Source: Allium sativum
Taxonomy: Eukaryota > Streptophyta > Magnoliopsida > Asparagales > Amaryllidaceae
Reading direction: 5' to 3'
NCBI GenBank assembly: GCA_030737875.1
Contig: CM060923.1
Span: 34,836,501-34,900,500 of the forward strand
DNA length: 64,000 bases
The notes under the pieces were generated by a model. It ran no database searches. It was not told the origin of the DNA and was given only the letters and a program-made list of their open reading frames with translations. A program made the translations under genes and the position numbers. Shown piece after piece: positions 48,802 through 60,120 of the stretch. Position 1 is the first letter of the stretch, and every line of letters begins with the position of its first letter.

Positions 48802-49592
48802 ATGCAAACAAGATCAATGACTGGAAAATTTTGGGAAGTCGAGGCTTCCCCGTCGTCGTCACATTCATCTAATTCTACCAAGAGCGGTAGCTCGAGTGGT
48901 AGCGAGCTTGATCCTACCAAAGGATCTGTTCCTTCTCAATCGACCAGTTTGCCTGAAGTAGCTGACCACGGGAAACAAATTGAGAGGTTACATTCTCCGG
49001 TCATATATGAAGTGATTGAGAATGTGGATATTATTAATGAAGATGCACTGGCGGGCCCAGTAGCCCCAGATATGCTACTTGATGCCGTTATCTTGGAAAA
49101 TTCGATAGACTTGGTACCATCGTGCATGGATGCTACAGCGGTTAGGAAAATGGCGTAGCGGTTCAATATACTGGTAGGTGACGCTTGTGCGTCGGGAGAA
49201 GATGGAAGGGCTTACGCCCCGCCCGAGGGTTTAACTGCCTGGAATAGGCAAGCTTGTTTCGCAGAGTGCGTGCCCCCAGCCAATGATTTATTCGGGACAT
49301 GTTGTTCTATTTCCTCCTTGCACCTTCGCAACTACATCCAAATGCTTATTCTTCGCTCTTAGGCACTTACGTTCTATACTAAGAATATCTGCACTTGGAA
49401 CCCACTGGAGAGGACATTCAGTATTTCTTTAGCTCGAGGAGAACGTCTAGAAGATCGCCTTTCCAATGGTTCCTGGAAGCGACAACCGCCCCCAAATTCT
49501 TCATCGGGACGTGACCCAGGCCATCGGTGTTCAAACAAGACTGGTTCTTTGTGCACTGCCCTCCTGAATTTGCAAGGGGTGGATTGAAAGGA
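48802..49592 (+). pseudogene. Gag-like (PF04195-type) pseudogene, exon 1
   Basis: Starts MQTRSMTGKFW with a serine-rich low-complexity stretch (SSSHSSNSTKSGSSSGS) and is open for 118 codons, to a stop at 49156. The same frame continues after the stop to LVGDA...AYAPPEGLTAWNRQACFAECVPPANDLF. A frameshift near 49291 then gives RDMLFYFLLAPSQLHPNAYSSLLGTYVLY, and later VFKQDWFFVHCPPEF. The LAPSQLHPNA and WFFV motifs are typical of the plant domain called putative gypsy-type transposon (PF04195). Stops at 49156 and in the PF04195 segment make it non-functional. The family is usually a gag-like protein of non-autonomous or Ty3-type elements; its exact role is not established. Confidence 0.75.
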
Positions 49593-49672
49593 GTAAGTAC
49601 TTTCGAACTTCGATTCCAATTATAAAGTTCTTGAAGCCTGCGTCTCATTATTACTCTTTTTTTTTTGGGCAG
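49593..49672 (+). other. Intron 1 of the gag-like gene
   Basis: GTAAGTAC donor at 49593, a long T-run and TTGGGCAG acceptor ending at 49672. The downstream exon opens GNPGAPTGEEYKQCLNALRAIPEE. Confidence 0.75.
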
Positions 49673-50983
49673 GGAATCCAGGGGCACCCACCGGTGAAGA
49701 GTACAAGCAGTGCCTCAATGCCTTACGGGCGATTCCCGAGGAGTCTCGTAAAACTGAAACAGTGACAAGCCAAGAGCGCCTTCGCCGTCCAGGGCTGCTT
49801 CCTGATGATCGGGCTATAATTAGGCCTGTAGTGGCGAGCAGTGTGCCAAAAAAGGTGGTAGCGAAAAGCCCTGTGACCCGAAAAGAAAGATGCCCTCTGC
49901 AAGGCCTAGGCCGAAGAAGGTTGTTAAGTTCCAAGCGGACGTCGGTGGAGATGGGGCTCGCAGTGAGGAGGCCGCAGCTAGAGATGAGGGCCAATTGAAT
50001 GCTCCCGTCCCCCCCCCCCCTCGGCAAGAGAGGCGGGGGAGGGAGAGTCGTTTAGGCCATTGTCTCCAGTGACTTCTTCTGCAGCCACCACCCTACTTGA
50101 GGACGAGCGCCGGTTTGATGGCTTGAATAAACTTGACCTAGAAGTATCCCTGCAGTCGTCTCCGGTTGTCATGGACAAATTAGCTCTTACTGCGGAGGAG
50201 TTAACTCCTCCGAGTGGACCACAATCTGGTTTGTTGAGAGAATACTTAGGGCATACACTCATTAACACTGCATAGCATAGTGACTTATCTGAGCGTGTGA
50301 CTTGACTGACTTTGCTTCATTTCTTTGACAGGTGATATGGCTAGAGGGTGTGGAGGACGAGGTTATGGACATGGAGGCCGCCAACGCCCTAGGAATCCTT
50401 TATTTGAGGGCTTTAGAAGAGGGACCAACTTGTATGATACTCCATCCCCACCTAGTCGCGGTAGTGAGCATCGAGGTGGGGAGTGATCTCGATGATCTCC
50501 GACTCCTCCTCCTCTTATTCGGGTGTCCGAGGGAGATCCTCAACTCAACTTAGGAGGTTATCGGCGTTCGTCTTCGAAAGTTCCTTCAAGCACAGCTGTT
50601 CCTGCCTCTATTCCAGTTACAAAAGGAAGAGAGCCACCACTCGGCCAACCAAGACCGGAGAGGGCGACTGTAACCATGAAGCTGGAGCTAGTGGTCTCTA
50701 AGCAAGAAAGGCTTTCCTTGGAGGAAATGAGGGTATGGTTAAAAACGACTTTCCTCAACACTACTTTGATGAGCTAATGGTCCTTCTAGATCTCCGCCCG
50801 CCTCCTGCTAGGGACTCTAGAGAGATCTGGATACATGTGAAGCGTACCATCAAGCCGACGAGCTAACCACCTATTCCTTTCATCTATCGGAGCTGATCAA
50901 GAGGAAAAACAAGGAGCTCTAGAATCAGAAGTTAACTATTGATGCTGAGCAGACCACCATCGTTCATCTAAACGCGGACATAG
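49673..50983 (+). pseudogene. Gag-like pseudogene, middle region
   Basis: After the acceptor the sequence encodes GNPGAPTGEEYKQCLNAL, a basic linker (RPRPKKVVKFQADV), a run of C bases (50005-50020) that breaks the frame, and further acidic and basic stretches. A pyrimidine tract with TTTGACAG at 50324-50331 is a second acceptor; its donor is unclear. The end encodes LIKRKNKEL and LNADIG, the start of a coiled coil, and runs to the GTGAG donor at 50984. Many stops are present. GC content is higher than in the neighbouring LTRs. Confidence 0.6.
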
Positions 50984-51066
50984 GTGAGTTTGCTTTTTGT
51001 ACCGTGGACACATTGTCGTTCGTTCCCGTATCTTTAAATGCTAACTCATGAATCTCGTTGATGTAG
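50984..51066 (+). other. Intron of the gag-like gene
   Basis: GTGAGTTTGC donor and GTTGATGTAG acceptor, 83 bp. The flanking exons both encode coiled-coil sequence. Confidence 0.7.
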
Positions 51067-52000
51067 CTAAGATGAAGAAAGGGTATGAGACACTCAAGAG
51101 GGAGGCCGATTACTCCCGCTCCGTTTTCACGGAAACTATAGACGACCTAACTTCCCAGAACATGGCCCTAAAGAGGGACAAGGTCGAGGTGGATAAAGTA
51201 TGCACCGATCTGGAAAGGGAAAACGCGCGAGTCTTTGACCTCCAAACTGATAAAATGCTCCAAGAGCGGAGAATGACAGCCTGAAGAAACAGCTTGAGGA
51301 GATGAAAAAGGCCAAGGAGGACGCGAAAGCCAGTAAACGGGATGTGTTGGGAATGATGGATGGATTGAGAGTGGCCCATCTGAGAGAGGTGGAACAACTG
51401 AGAGAGGAGATGGAGGATACAGAATTACGAGTACAATCGTATGTGGACGAAGATATCCGGAACATGTATGTTATGGTTCTGAGATTCCATGGACTCTCAT
51501 GGGTTGACGATTACCCCCGAGAACTAGCTCGAACTTGGGAGAGGTTGGTTCTGTAGGAAGCCTATCTACACCAAGTGGATGTGGGAACTTTAGATGAATG
51601 CCAACACGCGATTGACCTCCTGACCATCGAGGAGCGTGAGAAGCTGGAGGAGGGTAAGAGGTTGCTGCTCGAGGATGCCGAGAGAGAGGGGCTGGAGAGG
51701 CTCGCTGCATAGAAAGGGAAGTGTATTGTGACTGAGAGTGTGGTAGTAGTAGATACATTTAGAGTAGTAAGCTCTTATCGGCCATCGGACCTCGAATCCG
51801 CTATGGTGAGTGATCCCACCGCTTTGGCTATGATATCAACTGAGTATGTCCCTGAGCATCCGAGATTTGGAGAGACCGGTTCACTACCTACCACCACAAG
51901 TATCCCTCTCATCATTTCTACACCATCCCTGACCAGAGGTAAATTTCTTTTGAAATGCATCCCCAAGGATGACGTAATTACCGAATTTGCAGATTAAAAG
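51067..52000 (+). pseudogene. Gag-like pseudogene, coiled-coil exon
   Basis: Encodes KMKKGYETLKREADYSRSVF, then a heptad-like charged helix (LTSQNMALKRDKVEVDKV, a stop at 51282, EEMKKAKEDAKASKRD, LREVEQLREEMEDTE), then a DIRNMYVMVLRFHGLSWVDDYP segment and a Glu/Leu-rich helix near 51600-51700. This pattern is the usual C-terminal half of plant PF04195-type proteins. Stops at 51282, 51554 and near 51709 and at least one frameshift show decay. The minus-strand ORFs at 51110-51465 are shadows. Confidence 0.65.
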
Positions 52001-52880
52001 GTTGTGTTTTCAATGTACCACCCTACCCGGACTGACCAGGACATCGGGCCCCGCCCCTGTGGTCCCACAAACAACTGAATCTGGGCCAGGCCTTGTGGCA
52101 GTGGAATTTGGAGTAGGCGACGATCAGCTAGATACCTATTCGGATATAAGGTTAACTCCCAGCGTGTTTGAGAGCCTTATATAGGAAGGAGAGGTAGTTA
52201 ATGGGCAAAGCTCCCGTACAGAGGTCTGATGGAAGCCGATATGCCTTCGATGGTTGCTATGGTGGAGACCAAAAAGCAAAAATGGTGGCTAAGCATGAAG
52301 AGGTGGAGGAGTAGCTGAGGCATGATGAGGCTGCCAGGCAGGAGATCCTTACGACGACCAAATGGGATGCCGAGGTGAAAGCCGCTGAAACGGTCGCGAA
52401 AAGAAGGCGATGAGGAGGCCAAGAAGAAAAGGGCTGATGATGTGGCCCGGAAGAAAAGGAAGGATAAGGAAGCCCAGCAGAAGCCTACCGAGTCCCTCGA
52501 GAAAACCAAGGCTGGTGCTGTCACGCCGCATAAGTCCCAAAACCTTGCTAAGCGTCGGGCAGCCAGAGAGGCTAAGGAACAAGCTGAGCGAGAAGGCAAG
52601 GAGATACCGGAGAAGAGTGGCGCTGTAGTAAGCCTTATTGTTGGAAGTGCCCCCATGCCTACGCTGCATACTTCCCTTGTTCACATCACCGAGATCTCTT
52701 GCGGTGAGTGTGTGGGCAAGAAGCATCTCTCGCCTTCTCATCAATCGCCCACTTCTCGGAAGGGCTGAGATGAAAGGAGCGGTCTGGTAAGAAGTGGCCT
52801 GGTGTAAAGGATGAACCGTCGAGCGCTGAATCAGCAAAAAAGCACAAGCACAAGAAAAAGAAGAAAAGACACAATTAGTG
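52001..52880 (+). pseudogene. Lys/Glu/Arg-rich tail of the gag-like gene
   Basis: Reading frames are rich in K, R and E, for example ARKKRKDKEAQQKPTESLEK at 52442 and RRAAREAKEQAEREGKEIPEK at 52553, ending in a KHKHKKKKKRHN-like basic tail near 52870. It is probably the 3' end of the same decayed gene, broken by frameshifts. It would be expected to bind nucleic acid, but that is inference. The long minus-strand ORFs at 52198-52837 are the complement of this codon bias. Confidence 0.5.
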
Positions 52881-53762
52881 TTAGCAACTTAAGTAGAAGT
52901 TACCTTTCATTTTGGTAGTGTAAGCCGATAGTTTACGCGAGTACGACCCTCACTTTTGGTTTTTCAAGACATGGTGTGGTTTTCATGTACACCCTGTCAT
53001 TAGAAAGAAAGATGTTAGACACGTAGTCTGTTTTCAATGTGTGTGTGTGTTAAAATGTTAATTGAATTAGTAAAGATCGCAATTTGTGTTAAGTGTTTGG
53101 ATGTTCTCCTTATGTTTTCCGGCGTCCCGTACTTGCATAAGCATACTTATCGTTACACTCAACAAAAAAACGATTGTGTACTGCGTTTCGGGTCAATTAT
53201 GCTAGAGGAGTGTGATTGAGCGCAGACTTCTAGTAAGTTTCCCTCAACTCAGGAAACCCGTAGTTTGCGAAGCCAGGTTGAGCGCCTGCTGTGTTTGGGT
53301 TGCCCAGGGTTAGTCCCAAGTGTAGCAAAGGCGTAGGGCATCACGTTTCGCGGTCCTCCTAGTATGTGGCTCTCCCGTCATTCATCGGGTTGAGGCGAGC
53401 TGCAGGCGTCGTTTATTCGCCTGAGAAGAGAAGCCTGGATCATCAACCCATAAGGTCTGATCGTGGCCATGGGCTGACCCTCAGCCTTGAGAGCTTCGGA
53501 GAAGAAACGATTTAAGGGTTGGTCTCGGTGCTGCGCCAAGATTCGACCGGTACCCGTAGCCGATGGAGTGATTTACATCACTCCCACCTGGCTATTGGGC
53601 GGCCCTAAGTCGCTTGGGAGTTGGGCGCGGAACGATTTATCCTCGGTCTCGGCACGGGGCCGAGATTCAAGTTCATGGTTATTCATACTCGGTCGCGCCG
53701 CAGGCCGGCTACTCGAGTAGCGTCACCGGCTTCCGTGCTCGGGGTGCTGATCGTAGCCATTG
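52881..53762 (+). other. 3' region of the decayed element, GC-rich at its end
   Basis: About 880 bp without coding. The first half is AT-rich with a GT run at 53039. From 53250 the sequence is GC-rich, with repeated GAGATTC, CGGTCTCGG and GCCGATG-like words, and ends GTAGCCATTG where element 4 begins. The last five bases, CATTG, are a candidate target duplication whose partner is not visible. Confidence 0.5.
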
Positions 53763-54624
53763 TGTAACAACACGAATTTTCAGAACTAATTTAAATTTTT
53801 TATTATGGCTATTTTAATGGATTTTAATATTTAAAATGGTTTATTTTAAATAATAACGACTAAAAATTTATTTTAATCTAAGTTAGAACGTATAAATTTA
53901 TTTTAATTATAAAACGAGCCTGAAATGGCGTGGTAGTTCGTTCGATTTCTATTTTCAATTGAGTAAATATAATTCGTTTTAAATCAGAACTGGACGAAAC
54001 AAGAAATGTTAGGATCTGTTTAACTATATCTTTCTAATGAATGTGAAAAACTGAGATTTCATAATGTAAATTTAAAGTTATGTCCAGTTTAAAATTCAAA
54101 ATAGTCGCTAAGGAAGTTTTATATATTTTAATATAATATGTAGCCCTTAAAAATAACCATTTTGAAAATGACCTCCGTTTTCGATGAAACCACTTTTGTT
54201 AGATCCGGAATGTCAAATAATTTCTAGATTCCAATTTTCATAATTTTTGGAATTAATATGTGAACATGGTGAATTTAAACGCATTTGGTAATTTCAGTTT
54301 GATTTAATCGACTGGAAAATGACCATTTTCAAATGGTCTCCAAATTCGATGAAATTTGTTTAGTTAGGACCGTATCGTCATAAAATAGCTAGATTTAATT
54401 CAGTGATTTTTGGAGTCAGTATGTGGCCCCGGTAAATTAAAATGTATGTTCAAAATTCAATATATAGATTTATATTTTAATTTGAAGAAAAACTGATCGA
54501 AACAGTCGAATTGGCTTACGGGACATATCCCATTATGTCCGGAATGGGGGTATTTGGTTGGGTCGACAGTCGTTGGGTTTGATTTGGACTTAGAATGAAA
54601 AGGTAACTTTTTGGAGAACTAATT

Positions 54625-54645
54625 AAAATATATAAATTATGCATA
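54625..54645 (+). promoter_or_regulatory. Probable TATA box of element 4 LTR
   Basis: AAAATATATAAATTATGC lies at the place that matches the TATA box of element 3 relative to shared LTR blocks. A C-rich leader follows. Confidence 0.45.
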
Positions 54646-54932
54646 TACAACCCCCCTTTGGTCAAACCCTAAAAAAAACTAAACCCATAGTCAAATTAGA
54701 AAACCCGCCCCCAAACTTTAACCCCTCCCCCCCCCCCCCGTTGCCTTCACCAGCTGTCGCCCATCGCCTCCCCTCCGTCATAACCTACGTCGCGTTGCCC
54801 CAATCCGCCGCCTCCCCTCCGGCAAACCCCCCTTCTCCTCCCCCTCTCCGTTCCCCATTTGAAAACCCCGAACCCAAATCGCCAAAACCACAACCACCGC
54901 CGCCTCATGCACCACCCGCTATCTCCCCTTAG
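54639..54932 (+). other. Proline-rich ORF in the LTR leader, probably not a gene
   Basis: A 97-codon frame with many PP and SPP runs (for example NPPPNFNPSPPPPLPSP), caused by CCNCCN composition of the leader. It has no domain, lies at the expected transcription start of the LTR, and its start overlaps the TATA region. I list it as a composition feature; leaders of long plant LTRs are often GC-rich. Confidence 0.35.
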
Positions 54933-57870
54933 CCCAGCGCCACCTCAGACCACCCACCGTCGGTCAGTGGACCGCCCCCTCCACCAAAGATTCGATTTTT
55001 ACAAATTTCCCGCTTTGCGTTTAAGTCCCTGAGCTTCCGAAGCCAATATCTTCTAATCCGAGCCCCTACGGTCAAAACTCCACAGTGCCAAAATCGAAGA
55101 GCACGATTTTCTCTTCGATTTTAGTATACGAAAGTCATGTTTTGGATTGCGGAGCCGCCCGAAAAACCCGTCCAAAGTCTGCTGTCCAAATACTGTCTTT
55201 TCGCAAATTCTGGCAAAATGGAGCATTTTCAGAAGAAAAGCCACTAGGCGAAAGTTGTTCGGAATGACGCGTTTAAGCATAAAAACAAGACTGCGTGAAG
55301 ATTGGAGCTCGTTTGCAAATTCTGGAATCGGAAAAGCAAATCAGAGCGTCAGAAAATAACGGCAGAGTGGATCCCAATATAAGAGCTCCTCACTCAAATT
55401 ATTTTACAGTTAAATATATCCTAGGTTGCAGACGGTGCTTAGTAGCACCTGACACTATTTTTGTACAAATCATGAATGTTTGTTTCAATTGAATTGTGGT
55501 GAAATTGACTATATTGTGGTGAAATGGATTGTATTGTGATTTTGTGGTTTGGTTGATTATTATGTATGGCGCGAGCCTGTATCAGGAGAGGGGTAATGCC
55601 AGACATTATCCGGTTCTAATATCGCGCCGTTATAATGCCAAAATTTTCTAAAATAAATATTGTTCATTGAAAATATAATTTTCAATGTGTATACGAACCG
55701 TATAAAATATTCAGGTGTTGAATAAAATGTTTGAAAAATAAAAATATCATTTTATTGAATGTATAAACTATATAAAATAGTCAAGTGTTGAAACAGATAT
55801 TTTATCGTTAAAAAAATAATTTTTAACGTATATATGAACGGCATAAAATTCCCCTGAAATGAAAATAAATATTCATTTACAAATCAGACGATTTGTTTAT
55901 GTACACCATTTAACTGACATTGATTGGAACAATAAATTTTACACATCACCCAACTTTACAAATAATATTCAGTATTTGTTGGTTGAAACACCACATGGGT
56001 ATTGGGTTGATATTTGGCATACGCTAATCCCAATTGTTTAGTTGTATGTCAATCGATTGGTTGACGAACTGTAGTAAGCGTTATTTATTTATTTTAATGC
56101 TTATACAGTGTAGAATGCACTCTGGATGATGGATTATTGTTTATCATAATTGTTGTATACATGTGTTGCATGAAATCCAGATAAATAACATTATATGGTA
56201 ATTGATTGTGTCTGATTTCAATTCAGGAATAACGAATATTTTAAAATAACGAATGTTTTAAAATAATATTCAGTAAAGATTAAAAAGTGAATTTGATATC
56301 CGATTTTGGATGGACATGAGAATATTGAAATGTGTGAAGCCCTGTTGATTAGATATGCACCATTTTGACGCGAACGATATTTATATCGATTTCACTCATT
56401 TTTATAATGAATATCGAAAAGGAAATGATTTCAAATTCTAATATTTTGAAAATATTATCATTTAAATATTATAATGATAAGGAGTATTCAATTTTGATTT
56501 AAAATTGAAATGAAAGTGGGAATCGTTTTAAAACAAATTTATAAACGATTTATAAAATACATTTTAAATGGAAATCGACGATAATATATATATAATATAT
56601 AATTAATGGCCTGAATAGAACGCGCCGCGCCACGACCGTTCGCGAATTTCGACTATTGACTTCGAATTGACATTACGGGAGATCCGACCATCGGATTCTC
56701 CAAAATAGGAACTGTTGGGTTCATATTGGAAAGAGCTTTCCAATGAATATAAAAGATTTAAAATCTAACGATTGGATTTGGATTTATATCCAAATCAAAT
56801 TTGGAAAAGGTCGTTATGGACGCAGTTCGGTGGCCGTTATTGGAAACCGATTGCACGGGCCTTAATAAAATTATTAAAAATATTAATAATTTGTGTAAAA
56901 TCATAATAAATGATTTGGAAAGAATTTGGATGAAAAATTCCACGTTTGTAAAGATAAAAATATATTTTTCTCAAAATGAACTAGTTATTAACTAGATTTG
57001 AAATCCAATATTTTTTTTATAAACAAATTGGATTTACAAAGGGTTTTAATAAAACCAGAAATTTCCAATATATAAATTGGAATGTATTTGAATAGAAATC
57101 ATCTATGGAAGATTTCGATATTGGATTTCGTCACTATACGGATATTGTAGAGTAATATGGAAGACATATATATATATATATATATATCATTATTCCACAT
57201 ACGATATGTGTTGGTTTCAGAATTTGATATTGAATGTAAGCCGATATAATTTCTTTTTAGAGCCTTATATTTAATATCAAAGTGGATTTTGGGTTTGCCG
57301 TTAATGGTGTCTTAAATAACACTGTTCTTAAACCCCGTGTGAAAAGAATAAATCTTTTTATTAGGATTATTGGAGTTTCTAGTTATATTTAGTAATTGGG
57401 ATAAAATGGAATGCGAATTGGGTTTATTGTGAACTATGTTTTTAATGACATTCGTTCTTTAACCCGATTAACAGTGAAATGTTATTTGGAATATATAAAT
57501 CTTTTATTAAGATTTAATGGAAATTTTCCAAAGTAAAGTTTTCTAATTTAATATATTAAATTGGAATTGAATGAAATTCGATTTAGTAATAATTGAAGTG
57601 AGCTTCTATGGAGGAAGACTGTTAATATATATATAGAATTTAAAGGGCTTTGTCGTATTCCATTTATATTATTAGTCGGATACGAAAATTGATATCGATT
57701 ATACATTGAACTGTTTTCCATGAAGATTCCATAATTAATGGAATGTGATTTTGGGTTTATTGTGAACAGTGTTTTAAATGAAATCGGTTCTTTAACCTAG
57801 TTAAAGACAGGATTACATGTCTACCATTGTATTTCGAACTGTATTGTTGATCTCTGCTAAATATATATCT

Positions 57871-57920
57871 GTTTGGTGGCGGAGAATTTATTCTCTTGCT
57901 TAACACCCTTCTCCGAGACG
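57871..57920 (+). repeat. Conserved LTR block, first copy in element 4
   Basis: GTTTGGTGGCGGAGAATTTA followed by TTCTCTTGCTTAACACCC. It differs from the second copy (58764) by two bases in about 48. GAGAATTTATTCTC inside it is a small fold-back. Confidence 0.85.
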
Positions 57921-58763
57921 TATGAGCTTAGATGTTATGTATTGTCAGAAATCAGTGGTACAGTGTAGATTGTCGATGTGGCATGTTTGTGTTTCCAAAG
58001 TTAAATAACCATTAAATAATGATTGTTGGAAGATTAAAACTAAGTGGAGTTTTAATGAATCTTTAATAATATTGGGGTGAGAGTGTGATAATTTAAATTA
58101 TCAAATTCGGGAAATGATCGAGAATGGAGTACCACCAGTTTTACTCCAGGCGATAGTTAAATCTTTAATTAGATTTGAATGTGAAATGTTAATTAATTTT
58201 ACCGATAACACTGTGGTGTTAGATGTAGAGTATTACCAGTTTTGCTCCATGGGATGAATAGGTTGGGATTGGAAAATTAAATAAATGATTACTTCGATAA
58301 GGTTCGCTAATCCCAACTAGTTTGGAAAACCTTAATTTGGTTTAAAATTGTGAAAAGGATATTCTGGATTGGAATGAGGCATATATTGTGTTTTTATAGC
58401 ACTTTTTTATGAGATACGCGAGTTATTTGGAAAGACCGGGTTTATGCCCATTCTGAATAATTGATTCGACGACAAGTCGACGATGAAGACGGTGGTTAAA
58501 GACCGGAGATCTTCACATTGTTTGGATGATTACTGATGTCTTGATTGGGCTGTACACCCAGGACAAGGTAATAAGTGGCGATCGTCCAGACGTACTTAGA
58601 GATCGACGTGATATGCGAGGACCTCTCCCATATATTGGACATATGGGACGAGGAATAAGGTGCCTCCAGTTTCGTTCAGACCTAGAACGGACTTGTAAAT
58701 GGATGTGTGTTTGACATTGGATTTTATTCGATGTTAATTGATTTATATTAAATATATATAATT

Positions 58764-58813
58764 GTTTGGTGGCGGAGAATTTATTCTCTTGCTTAACACC
58801 CTTCTCTGAGATG
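58764..58813 (+). repeat. Conserved LTR block, second copy in element 4
   Basis: Same block as 57871, about 893 bp downstream. A GTGTGGCAT-like word follows both copies, and the single copy in element 3. Confidence 0.85.
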
Positions 58814-59744
58814 TACGAGCTTAGAGGTTATATAAGATAGACATCAGTTGCATGGCAAGAATTGTCAGTGTGGCATGCAGAGATTTAGTGATCAAGGCTT
58901 TTGTTAAAAAGCAGAGTCTTGTGGTTGATGATCAAAGCATGGATTTAAATAGCATAGCTTTGTGTATAGCGTTAATTCGCGAGCCTTACACCTGGTATGT
59001 GTCAAAAACGGTATAAGAGACCCAAGGAGTGCATGACATTTCCTTCTAGCTATGGGTGGTTTCATGGTATGGAGCCCAGACATTTAATTATTTCTACTTG
59101 TGTGGATGATGGATTGTGAGGCGCCTCAGATATTGGTCCCTAATGGCCAAGTAATAGGTCCGATAGGACCAAGAAACTTGTGTTCAGGAATTGCCAATCT
59201 TCAAACGTAAGGGATGACCGGCCTTGGAGGATCCAAGGGTTCACTGCGGGGAATCCTCAGGCATTTGCTAGAGTGTCTCGAAGTCGGCGAGGAGTACATC
59301 CCTTGCCTCGACTCATGATGGAAATCCAATTTCCAATACGTGACATTTCGGTTTTTGTTGTAAAACTAGTATGGCGATATAGTATAAGGTAGTTATGTTG
59401 TCTATTATTGATACTTATATTTGAAGTTGTTTTATACACTATGCATTTATAGTGATATCAAATTGATTTGTTTTAAACGTACCAAGCATGTTTGGCTATT
59501 TTAAGGGAAAACTCTATCCTCCGGCTTGCGTTGCATTATGTGATGGGACCTGAGTCTTATAATAGCTTCATTTTTCCAAAAAGCATTGCATTGTTTGTTT
59601 TATGCACTGGTATTCTTGGGAGAAAACTCGTTCCATGTTATATGGTATGGTCCCTTGATTTACTCAATTTTAAAGTAAAGTTTTAAATAACTGTTTTAGT
59701 TCTCACACCAGTCCCATGACTGACCTGGAGTTTATTGTTTTAAC

Positions 59745-59830
59745 CTAAAATCTGGGTGCCCATATTTTCCACATGGGCAACTAATAGTTTTGGTTTTGCA
59801 TATTTCTATTTTACAGGATCCTGGTTTACT
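59745..59830 (+). repeat. LTR-end hairpin and TTTTACAG block
   Basis: GGTGCCCATATTTTCCACATGGGCA folds with TGCCCAT/ATGGGCA arms, then about 40 bp later comes TTTTACAG. Element 3 has TGCCC...GGGCA at 12851 and 18418 and TTTTACAG after each. Confidence 0.65.
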
Positions 59831-60091
59831 GCTGGATCTATATTCGAAAAGCTTTGTATCCGTATATCTCTTTCAGTTGTGTTATATAGTATTTTTCCGC
59901 TGCTATGTAATGTATTTTAATCTCTGATTTTTTTTTGATGTATATTATTTATTCATACTCTGCTATATTCTTGTATTCTGATGTAAATTGTTGTAACAAC
60001 AACGAAATGTTCTATTGTTTGTATTCTGATTTGTCATGTTCTCAACTCAATTCAAGCTTTCCCGTAAGGGTGAGTTTGGGTCGTTTCAGCA

Positions 60092-60120
60092 TGGTATCGG
60101 AGCTCTGGTTTACAGAGCTC
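60092..60120 (+). other. Primer binding site with adjoining 8-bp hairpin
   Basis: TGGTATCGGAGC at 60092-60103 is the Met-tRNA site with one change. It overlaps a perfect inverted repeat, GAGCTCTG at 60100-60107 and CAGAGCTC at 60113-60120, so four bases of the primer site could be paired in the RNA. Confidence 0.8.

Larger units (their letters stand above)
46644..53762 (+). mobile_element. Decayed retroelement with gag-like gene and palindrome arrays
   Basis: TGTTGATGG at 46644 is a possible LTR start. TTTATAGTGGTTCGGCC with GGGGCCTATGTCCACTT downstream (46746-46785) is, from memory, common near the start of plant LTRs. Then come three palindrome arrays, a TATA box (48067), and an intron-containing gag-like pseudogene from 48802. 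The right limit is the insertion of element 4 at 53763. I could not find a matching second LTR, a clear primer site or pol, so the exact ends and class are uncertain. It is most likely a non-autonomous element of the kind that carries a PF04195-type gene. Confidence 0.5.
53763..60088 (+). repeat. Element 4 5' LTR
   Basis: 6326 bp from TGTAACAAC to GTCGTTTCA. A TATA-like ATATATAAATTATGC is at about 54630, followed by a C-rich leader. Part of its length comes from internal duplications: the GTTTGGTGGCGGAG block occurs at 57871 and 58764, a TGGGTTTATTGTGAAC block at about 57418 and 57755, and a GACC(A/T)(T/C)-rich block at about 54150 and 54308. A (TA)n run lies at 57166-57187. Confidence 0.82.

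Noticed and set aside
52198..52837. 152- and 162-aa minus-strand ORFs
   Set aside because: They are complements of a Lys/Glu/Arg-rich plus-strand region whose codon bias keeps the other strand open.
54639..54932. Proline-rich protein gene
   Set aside because: The frame lies in a C-rich LTR leader with no start context, domain or second copy in the 3' LTR to support it; kept only as a low-confidence composition feature.
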